Shown: piece by piece, positions 58,234 through 64,000 of the stretch
Numbering within the stretch: position 1 is the first letter of the stretch
Layout of the letters: every line of letters starts with the position of its first letter
Source of the DNA: Absicoccus intestinalis
GTDB lineage: Bacteria > Bacillota_I > Bacilli_A > Erysipelotrichales > Erysipelotrichaceae
Reading direction: 5' to 3'
DNA: 64,000 bases
NCBI RefSeq assembly: GCF_033971885.1
Contig: NZ_JALBUS010000004.1
Location: 119,406 to 183,405, forward strand
Made by a program: the position numbers and the translations under genes
The notes under the pieces: generated by a model
Told to the model about the DNA's origin: nothing
Database searches by the model: none
Seen by the model: the letters and a program-made list of their open reading frames with translations, nothing else

Positions 58234-58734
58234 ATGCCAAAAACAAAGAAACAAGGAATCATTTTTGGTTTGATCATGTCCTATGCCATGGCTTATGGTA
58301 TGGAAGTCTACAACACCGCCATCAAAGACGGATTTACCCTGCGTCTTGGTGGATTTAGTACCATGACGAATCATGTTTTTCTACAAGCATTATTGGAAGC
58401 CCTTTATATGGGCGTCTTTGTCTTTATCATTTCCAATTTATGGGGAAATCGCTTTGGTGCCAACTTTGCCCAAAAAGTTGTGGATCCACAAAAGGATAAT
58501 CCTTATTTTTGTCGATTGATGCGTCAAGCTGGAACCGTAGCCATTATGTGTCCAAGCATGAGCATGGTTGCTTCAATCCTATTCAATGTTATCTTAGCCC
58601 ATCAAGCCATCTATAACTTACCTGCTATTTGGGTAGGTACGGTTTTAAAAAACTTTCCCATGGCTTTTTTCTGGAACATGTTTGCGGCCGCTCCATTTAC
58701 GCATTGGTTTTTCAACAAGATCTATTCCCATTAA
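58234..58734 (+). CDS. DUF2798-type membrane protein
   Basis: 166 residues from ATG 58234 with AAGGAGGG. Two similar halves, each with two transmembrane helices (IIFGLIMSYAMAYGMEVYN and GTVAIMCPSMSMVASILFN), a duplicated DUF2798 pattern. Function unknown. An in-frame ATG at 58135 has no SD. Confidence 0.8.
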   Translation: MPKTKKQGIIFGLIMSYAMAYGMEVYNTAIKDGFTLRLGGFSTMTNHVFLQALLEALYMGVFVFIISNLWGNRFGANFAQKVVDPQKDNPYFCRLMRQAGTVAIMCPSMSMVASILFNVILAHQAIYNLPAIWVGTVLKNFPMAFFWNMFAAAPFTHWFFNKIYSH

Positions 58735-58760
58735 AAAAATATGCACTCGCATATTTTTTT
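58733..58760. terminator. Bidirectional terminator
   Basis: AAAAAAATATGC-ACTC-GCATATTTTTTT between convergent genes. Confidence 0.85.
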
Positions 58761-59349
58761 AATCTTTGATCAAATTTCCTTTTTTGATATTATCTTGTAA
58801 GATATCATCAATCACTTCATACAGTCTTTCGGATCCCATTTTGGTTTTTACTTGTCTGCCATAAACTTGGCTAGCATGCACATGGTGTTCTTTCCAATCT
58901 CCACCATGATTGCTGTTGTTCAAAAGCAGCGGTTGCAAATTATCCATGGCATGTGCAAATCGTGCTTCTGCCGTTTCATTGGCTTCGAATTCATCAAAGA
59001 TGGCGATCATCTCTTCTTTTTGATCCTTGGGCAATAACGCATAAATACGCTCTTTGGCAGCATTTTCTCGTGCTTTTTGAGTGGCAAGACCCGCTTTGTC
59101 ATAGGCATAGGTATCACCCGCATCGATTTCTACAATATCATGGATCAAGCTCATGATCATGACTTTACAAATATCAATCGGTTCATTCGCATATTCTTTC
59201 AAGATATAGGCCATGATTGCCATATGCCAAGCATGTTCTGCATCGTTTTCACGTCGTCCATGATTGGTTAAATGCGTTTGTCGAAAGATATTTTTTTCTT
59301 TATCAATTTCTAAGGCAAACGCAAGTTGTTTCTGAAGTCGTTCTTCCAT
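58759..59349 (-). CDS. HD-domain nucleotidase (YfbR-like)
   Basis: 196 residues from ATG 59349 (SD AAAGGATG). HD motifs: RRENDAEHAWHMA, SLIHDIVEIDAGD. Matches the 5'-deoxynucleotidase/HD hydrolase group that trims dNMPs. The ORF can be read to 59460 but without a good start signal. Confidence 0.85.
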   Translation of the reverse strand: MEERLQKQLAFALEIDKEKNIFRQTHLTNHGRRENDAEHAWHMAIMAYILKEYANEPIDICKVMIMSLIHDIVEIDAGDTYAYDKAGLATQKARENAAKERIYALLPKDQKEEMIAIFDEFEANETAEARFAHAMDNLQPLLLNNSNHGGDWKEHHVHASQVYGRQVKTKMGSERLYEVIDDILQDNIKKGNLIKD

Positions 59350-59452
59350 TTTTTCACATCCTTTGCTTGTATTATAGTGCATTATCGAAAAACTGCTCGA
59401 ATTTTTAGAGCAGATAGTCCATAATAAGTAAGCATGACAAAAGGAGATATTT

Positions 59453-60721
59453 ATGATCATTCAACAAATTGATCCTAATTTATTAGAACTTGGTAAACAA
59501 GCAGAGATAGATTGTAAGGAAATATATGCACAAATGGATGAGATCTGTTTAAAAAACTCAGATCGTGTTTTATCGGCTTTTATCGAAAATCAGGTATCCT
59601 ATACCGATTTTGCGGAAATGAATGGATATGGTGAATTTGATGAAGGTAGAAACAAACTAGAACGAATTTTTGCGAATGTATTAGGATGTGAAGATAGCTT
59701 GGTCCGTCCTCAGATCATGAGCGGCACCAATGCCTTATATTTAACGTTTTCGGCTTTACTAAAACATGGCGAAACCATGATTTCCTTATCGGGAAAACCC
59801 TATGATTCGTTGCAAGAAATGGTTGGTTTGATTGGGGATTCTACACAATCTCTAAAAGCCTATGGGGTAAAATATGAACAAATTGATCTGGTCAATAATA
59901 CTTTTGATGAAGAAAAAATCGTCCATCGCCTGCAAAAAAGAGATGTAAAATTAGTAGAAATCCAACGTTCTCGCGGTTATTCTTCTCGACATTCTTTATC
60001 GATCGATCAAATGGCTCATGTGATCCAAGCCATTCGCCGTGTCAATCAAGATGTGATCATCATGGTTGATAATTGCTACGGTGAATTAGTAGAAACCCTG
60101 GAACCCGGTCATATCGGGGCTGATGTTGTCGTTGGTTCTTTAATGAAAAATCTAGGTGGTGGTGTTGCTTCGAGCGGTGGTTATATTGCTGGAAGAAAAG
60201 ATTTGATCCAAATGGTTGCCGATCGACTCACGGCTCCTGGTATTGGCAAAAATCTAGGTGCCAATTTCAATCAAAACAACGCTTTTTTCAAAGGCATCTT
60301 TATGGCACCGACAGCCGTTCGAAATGCTTTAAAAACCCAAGTCTTTGCTGCATATATGTTGGAAAAATTAGGCTATACAAATGTTTCACCAACATGGCAG
60401 GAGAAGCGTACGGACATCATTCAAACGGTTGAATTGGGGAGTGTTGATGATTTGGTGCAATTTACTCAAGGTATTCAATCGGCTTCACCCATCGATTCTT
60501 ATGTTCGGATCATGCCCGCCCCTATGGCTGGATATCCTTTTGATGAGGTCATGGCTAGTGGTAGCTTTACCAATGGTTCCACCATTGAATTAAGTGCCGA
60601 TGCCCCTGTCGTTCCGCCTTACACTTTATATATGCAAGGTGGATTATCCTTTGAATATGGAAAATTATCCATTCTCCTTGCCCTAACGAATATTCAAAAA
60701 ACAAAATCCAGTGGAAACTGA
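59453..60721 (+). CDS. Methionine gamma-lyase-family / aluminium-resistance PLP protein
   Basis: 422 residues, SD AAAGGAG. YnbB-type group: GYGEFDEGRNKLERIF, MSGTNALYLTFSALL, DNCYGELVE, PLP Lys in VVGSLMKNLGGGVASSGGY. Annotated as aluminium resistance or methionine gamma-lyase-like in Firmicutes; real substrate uncertain. Confidence 0.88.
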   Translation: MIIQQIDPNLLELGKQAEIDCKEIYAQMDEICLKNSDRVLSAFIENQVSYTDFAEMNGYGEFDEGRNKLERIFANVLGCEDSLVRPQIMSGTNALYLTFSALLKHGETMISLSGKPYDSLQEMVGLIGDSTQSLKAYGVKYEQIDLVNNTFDEEKIVHRLQKRDVKLVEIQRSRGYSSRHSLSIDQMAHVIQAIRRVNQDVIIMVDNCYGELVETLEPGHIGADVVVGSLMKNLGGGVASSGGYIAGRKDLIQMVADRLTAPGIGKNLGANFNQNNAFFKGIFMAPTAVRNALKTQVFAAYMLEKLGYTNVSPTWQEKRTDIIQTVELGSVDDLVQFTQGIQSASPIDSYVRIMPAPMAGYPFDEVMASGSFTNGSTIELSADAPVVPPYTLYMQGGLSFEYGKLSILLALTNIQKTKSSGN

Positions 60722-60737
60722 TATCCACTGGATTTTT
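60703..60737. terminator. Bidirectional terminator
   Basis: AATCCAGTGGA, 8-base loop, TCCACTGGATTTTT; overlaps the ends of both convergent genes. Confidence 0.92.
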
Positions 60738-61482
60738 ATATACTTCCCATTTGTCCACCATCGATGCGAAGGATGGAATTGTTGATATAATCAGCTTGGT
60801 CACTGATCAAAAACTTGACAAGATGGGCAACTTCTTCTGGTTTTCCATAGCGTTTGACCAAAATCTTTTCGCATTCCGATTGAAGAAAATCAGCATCATA
60901 TCCCTCCAATTCGCTTTCTGTACCTATGAATCCAGGTGCAATCGCATTCACATGAACATAGGGTGCAAATTGAACGGCTAGATCATGAGTCAGAGCATTT
61001 AATGCAGCTTTGGATGTATCATAATCAATGCTCATTGGATAATACGTATTCATTCCATTCGTAGAAGAAATATTGATGATACGTCCATATTCTTGTTTCA
61101 ACATATGAGGATAGACTCGTTTCGCACAATTATAAGCTCCAACTACATTGACGTCTAACGTTTTGCGAAATTCATCGGCTGTTTTTAAATGAAAGAGATT
61201 GGATAAATCGATCCCTGCATTATTGATGAGAACATCTACACCGCCTAGTTTCGATTCGATCAACGTCACCATTTGGTCAACTTCGTCTTCTTTGGATACA
61301 TCCGCTTGTATACACAAACAAGGAACACCATACAAATCTTGGATTTGATCTTGTACTTCTTTTGCTTCTGTTTGAGAAGAACGATAATTGATCACGATCG
61401 CATATCCAGCTTGAGCCAATTCAAACGCAATCGCTTTGCCAATACCCTTGGATGATCCCGTAATTAATACAACTTGATTCAT
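60736..61482 (-). CDS. SDR-family oxidoreductase (FabG-like)
   Basis: 248 residues. TGSSKGIGKA cofactor loop, NNAG, Ser in NISSTNG, catalytic YDTSK. Probable 3-oxoacyl-ACP-type or sugar/alcohol dehydrogenase; no fatty-acid genes nearby. There is no SD; the ATG lies ten bases behind the T-run of the efp terminator. Confidence 0.88.
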   Translation of the reverse strand: MNQVVLITGSSKGIGKAIAFELAQAGYAIVINYRSSQTEAKEVQDQIQDLYGVPCLCIQADVSKEDEVDQMVTLIESKLGGVDVLINNAGIDLSNLFHLKTADEFRKTLDVNVVGAYNCAKRVYPHMLKQEYGRIINISSTNGMNTYYPMSIDYDTSKAALNALTHDLAVQFAPYVHVNAIAPGFIGTESELEGYDADFLQSECEKILVKRYGKPEEVAHLVKFLISDQADYINNSILRIDGGQMGSI

Positions 61483-61491
61483 ATTGAAAAA

Positions 61492-61513
61492 AAGAGCTTA
61501 TCTCTAAGCTCTT
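61492..61513 (-). terminator. Terminator at the efp stop codon
   Basis: AAGAGCTTA-GAGA-TAAGCTCTT then seven T leftward, running to the next ATG. Confidence 0.88.
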
Positions 61514-62061
61514 CCTGCATACTTGCCATCTTCGGTATTCACCAAAACTTTTTCGCCTTGCGCAATAAATTGAGGAACGCGAATCGTTAAACCTGTGTCT
61601 GTCACTGCATCTTTCGATTGCGTCGATGGAGCACCTTTGATAGCTGGTGTTGTTTCCACAATGGTCACTTCTACTTTGCCAGGAAGGGACAGAGTCAAGC
61701 ATTCTCCTTCAAAGAAAACTAAACCAACATTCATGCCTTCGGTCAAGAAGTTTTTATTGAAACCAACTTGTGCTTCATCCAATTCATACATATCGTATGT
61801 TTCATTATCCATGAAATAATAAACACCACCCGATTCATAAGAATATTGGGCTTCTTTTTTCTCAATGATTGCTGCTTCGAATTTTGTATTCGCGTTGAAA
61901 TTTCTTTCTTGCGTAGAACCCGTTTTTAAGTTCTTCATCTTTGTTTTTAAAATGGCAGCTCCTTTACCTGGCTTTACATGCATAAAATCTAATACTTGCC
62001 AAGGATCGCCATCTACCATAACTGTTAATCCTGTTTTAAAATCTCCAGCTTCAATTGCCAT
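61504..62061 (-). CDS. efp: Translation elongation factor P
   Basis: 185 residues. KOW-like N-domain (VDGDPWQVLDFMHVKPGKGA), with the modifiable Lys in the KPGKGA loop, and EF-P C-terminal signature (DTGLTIRVPQFIAQGEKVLV). Relieves ribosome stalling at polyproline. SD AAAGGTGAG. Confidence 0.97.
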   Translation of the reverse strand: MAIEAGDFKTGLTVMVDGDPWQVLDFMHVKPGKGAAILKTKMKNLKTGSTQERNFNANTKFEAAIIEKKEAQYSYESGGVYYFMDNETYDMYELDEAQVGFNKNFLTEGMNVGLVFFEGECLTLSLPGKVEVTIVETTPAIKGAPSTQSKDAVTDTGLTIRVPQFIAQGEKVLVNTEDGKYAGRA

Positions 62062-62133
62062 ACTTACTCACCTTTACCTTTTACCAAACTATTTTACCAA
62101 GGAAGTCATGGATATTCAATGAGAAGATGGAAA

Positions 62134-62544
62134 TCAAATTAAAATGCCATCCAAATGATCGATTTCATGCTGAATAATTTGAGCGGTCCATCCATGAAAT
62201 ACTTGTCTCTTTTTATGAAAAGAAAAATCTTGATACTCTACTTCAATCGTTTGGTATCGTGTTGTTTTACGAACCCCATTTAACGATAAGCATCCTTCTT
62301 CTGTTTCAAAAGGGGTTATTTTCTTCACAATTTTAGGATTAAACATAGCCATAAGAAAAGGCCCAACATTCACAACAATGATGGCTTTGGGAATACCAAT
62401 CATGTTGGCAGCCATTCCTACACATTCCTTGCTGTGAGCTTGCAGAATATCTATCAAATCACGAGCAATCGAAATATCATTTTTCGTAGCTGGTTTTGCT
62501 TTTTGTTTTAAAACAAAAACATTTCTTTCAATTGGTTTGATCAT
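62134..62544 (-). CDS. Peptide deformylase-like protein
   Basis: 136 residues, the short clade. GMAANMIGIPKAIIVV (motif 1, Asn replacing usual Gly-Gln pattern), EEGCLSLNG (motif 2), QHEIDHLDG (motif 3 HExxH). The metal ligands Cys and both His are present. Motif 1 departs from GLAAPQ, so activity or specificity may differ from the housekeeping enzyme. Weakly spaced SD AGGA. Confidence 0.85.
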   Translation of the reverse strand: MIKPIERNVFVLKQKAKPATKNDISIARDLIDILQAHSKECVGMAANMIGIPKAIIVVNVGPFLMAMFNPKIVKKITPFETEEGCLSLNGVRKTTRYQTIEVEYQDFSFHKKRQVFHGWTAQIIQHEIDHLDGILI

Positions 62545-62576
62545 CTTTTATCTATCTTCCTATTACCATTATATCG

Positions 62577-62600
62577 AAAAAGACTGGGACTTGCCCAGCC
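62577..62600 (-). terminator. Terminator of the Cna-B adhesin gene
   Basis: GGCTGGG-loop-CCCAGTC with one G-U, then five T leftward. Confidence 0.8.
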
Positions 62601-62606
62601 TTCCTC

Positions 62607-64000
62607 TTATTTCACAAATCTTCTTTTAAAGAATACGATCACAAGTAACGAAAGAATAGTAGTGAGTGAATAGAAGCGTACATTGGTTTCTGCACCCGTA
62701 TTGGTTCCATTCGATTGATCCGTCTTCTTACCACTCGTCTTATTGGAAGAATGCGTATTGGTTACAATATAACCCTTGGTCGCATCGCCTGTAATGACTG
62801 ACTTATATCCCTTTGGAACAGATACTTCCGCAATACTATATTCGATGGTTTTACCCTTCTTCTTGGCATCTAGATCGGTAAAGGATCCATTCCAATTGTT
62901 GTCCGCATTCAAGATCAATGTCTTATCGGTCTTTTCACCATCCGCCAAAAGCTGTACGGTAATTTTTTCTGGTCGGATGCCATCTCTATTATTACCATCC
63001 TTCCAGACTTTCTTTACATTGACACTGGTCTTACCCACAACATGGGTATTGATAAAATCATTGCCTGTCTGGGTCGTAGTGTAATCCTTAACGGCATCTT
63101 CACTGACCATATAGTCGATCTCTTGTCCTTTTTCATATTTTGGCAATCCGGTAAACTGATAGCTCCAGTTGCCATCCTTATCCGCTTTGACCTCTTTACT
63201 ATCAATTTCTGTACCATTGGCCATCAAACGAATCGTGATACTGTCTGGTCGAGTATTGTCCTGGTTGTCGTTATCTTTCCAGGTCTTCGTACCGCTGATA
63301 TCTACCGTTTCCGTCTTATGCGTATTGGTTACAATATAACCCTTGGTCGCATCGCCTGTAATGACTGACTTATACCCCTTTGGAACAGATACTTCCGCAA
63401 TACTATATTCGATGGTTTTGCCCTTCTTCTTGGCATCTAGATCGGTGAAGGATCCATTCCAATTGTTATCGGCATTCAAGGTCAATGTTTTATCGGTCTT
63501 TTCACCATTGGCCAATAATTGTACCGTGATCTCTTGAGGGCGGATACCATCCTGATTCTCCGCATCTTCCCAGACCTTCTTTACATTGACACTGGTCTTG
63601 CCCGCATCATAGGTATTGATAAAATCATTGCCTGTCTGGATCGTAGTGTAATCCTTAACGGCATCTTCACTGACCGTATAGTCGATCTCTTGCCCTTTTT
63701 CATATTTTGGCAATCCGGTAAACTGATAGCTCCAGTTGCCATCCTTATCCGCTTTGACCTCTTTACTATCAATTTCTGTACCATTGGCCATCAAACGAAT
63801 CGTGATACTGTCTGGTCGGATATTGTCCTGGTTGTCGTTATCTTTCCAGGTCTTTATTCCACTGATATCTACGGTTTCCGTCTTATGCGTATTGTTGATG
63901 ATATATCCTTCCGTCGCATTGCCACTGATTTCGGATGTATATCCCTTCGGAACAGATACTTCCGCAATACTATATTCGATGGTTTTGCCCTTCTTCTTGG
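62607..64000 (-). CDS. Repetitive Cna-B surface protein (N-terminal part missing)
   Basis: At least 464 residues, open to the right edge. Alternating Cna-B domains (KTWKDNDNQDNIRPDSI; KKVWEDAENQDGIRPQEI type) each with the strand pattern ending EVSVPKGY. The repeat unit is 567 bp (189 residues, two domains). The C-terminus has NGTNTG, a transmembrane helix and KRRFVK: a sortase-like tail without LPxTG. Stalk of a cell-wall adhesin or pilin-like protein. ORF callers may begin at an internal Met (63794), but the frame clearly continues upstream. Confidence 0.88.
   Translation of the reverse strand, partial: KKKGKTIEYSIAEVSVPKGYTSEISGNATEGYIINNTHKTETVDISGIKTWKDNDNQDNIRPDSITIRLMANGTEIDSKEVKADKDGNWSYQFTGLPKYEKGQEIDYTVSEDAVKDYTTIQTGNDFINTYDAGKTSVNVKKVWEDAENQDGIRPQEITVQLLANGEKTDKTLTLNADNNWNGSFTDLDAKKKGKTIEYSIAEVSVPKGYKSVITGDATKGYIVTNTHKTETVDISGTKTWKDNDNQDNTRPDSITIRLMANGTEIDSKEVKADKDGNWSYQFTGLPKYEKGQEIDYMVSEDAVKDYTTTQTGNDFINTHVVGKTSVNVKKVWKDGNNRDGIRPEKITVQLLADGEKTDKTLILNADNNWNGSFTDLDAKKKGKTIEYSIAEVSVPKGYKSVITGDATKGYIVTNTHSSNKTSGKKTDQSNGTNTGAETNVRFYSLTTILSLLVIVFFKRRFVK
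62761..64000. repeat. 567-bp tandem repeats in the adhesin gene
   Basis: The segment beginning GTTACAATATAACCC at 62761 recurs at 63328 with few changes, and a more diverged copy begins near 63895. Spacing is exactly 567 bases, so frame is kept. The first two copies are nearly identical, which suggests recent duplication or gene conversion. Confidence 0.88.

Noticed and set aside
59360..59460. N-terminal extension of the HD nucleotidase to 59460
   Set aside because: The ATG at 59349 has a proper SD; the upstream part overlaps the divergent promoter region and is not HD-like.
1..64000. tRNA, rRNA, tmRNA and CRISPR arrays
   Set aside because: No T-loop-like or rRNA-like sequence and no regularly spaced short repeats with unique spacers were seen on either strand.

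Overview
The window is low-GC DNA coding on both strands, with consensus Shine-Dalgarno (SD) sites, TTGACA/TATAAT promoters and strong intrinsic terminators. Gene content is that of an anaerobic gut Firmicute: PPi-dependent phosphofructokinase, anaerobic sulfite reductase AsrABC, a FeoA-FeoB fusion, 2-hydroxyacyl-CoA dehydratase-type proteins, Cna-B/SpaA surface proteins and LuxS. An Erysipelotrichales-type bacterium is the best guess. This is inferred from gene content, because no rRNA or tRNA gene is visible.

Region 1 (1 to about 13.5-14.1 kb) is the right part of a tailed-phage (siphovirus-like) prophage cut by the left window edge. Read leftward from the switch it has a Cro-like repressor, a small DNA-binding protein, a replication-initiation protein, zinc-ribbon and NUMOD-type proteins, SSB, a tyrosine integrase, a sigma-like late regulator, HNH nuclease, P27-type small terminase, large terminase, portal and a minor head protein. 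Rightward from the switch lie a LexA/CI-like S24 repressor and a second XRE protein. The switch carries 16-bp operators GTTGC-N6-GCAAC. Two interruptions of the leftward block stand out. One is a cassette of small membrane proteins between 42-bp direct repeats (10.9-12.2 kb). The other is a rightward module of two roughly 30-residue hydrophobic peptides plus a 64-residue protein (4.47-4.99 kb).

Region 2 (14.3-24.1 kb) is host chromosome: a two-gene dehydratase/activator system, a transaldolase-like aldolase, 5-formyl-THF cyclo-ligase, HAD phosphatase, DEDDh exonuclease, luxS, PPi-PFK and a thioester-domain surface protein.

Region 3 (24.1-39.6 kb) holds iron uptake (FeoAB), a BaiN-type flavoprotein, methionine gamma-lyase-type enzyme, a CobW/COG0523 GTPase, an SRAP/HMCES protein, asrABC between two Crp/Fnr regulators, a glutamate-cysteine ligase-like protein, xpt and an XpaC-like protein. 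With luxS, it is rich in sulfur and thiol metabolism.

Region 4 (39.6-46.4 kb) is an amine/amino-acid cluster: Fe-alcohol dehydrogenase, APC permease, cytidylate-kinase-like protein, two class III aminotransferases and an XRE-cupin regulator. A 98-bp MITE-like palindrome lies at its left end. Both aminotransferases have a terminator-like hairpin in the 5' leader.

Region 5 (46.4-62.5 kb) is mixed: TPR and HD proteins, an OpuC/EgtUV-type ABC transporter operon with a flavin/ferredoxin protein and an Rrf2 regulator, diaminopropionate ammonia-lyase, gpmA, GNAT, flavodoxin, CDF exporter, MarR, glutathione peroxidase, an aluminium-resistance-type PLP protein, an SDR, efp and a deformylase. The right edge (62.6-64 kb) is the C-terminal part of a repetitive Cna-B adhesin.

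The most unusual genome-scale signal is that at least seven host genes have a -10 box ending 6-7 nt before ATG and no SD, so their mRNAs should be leaderless.
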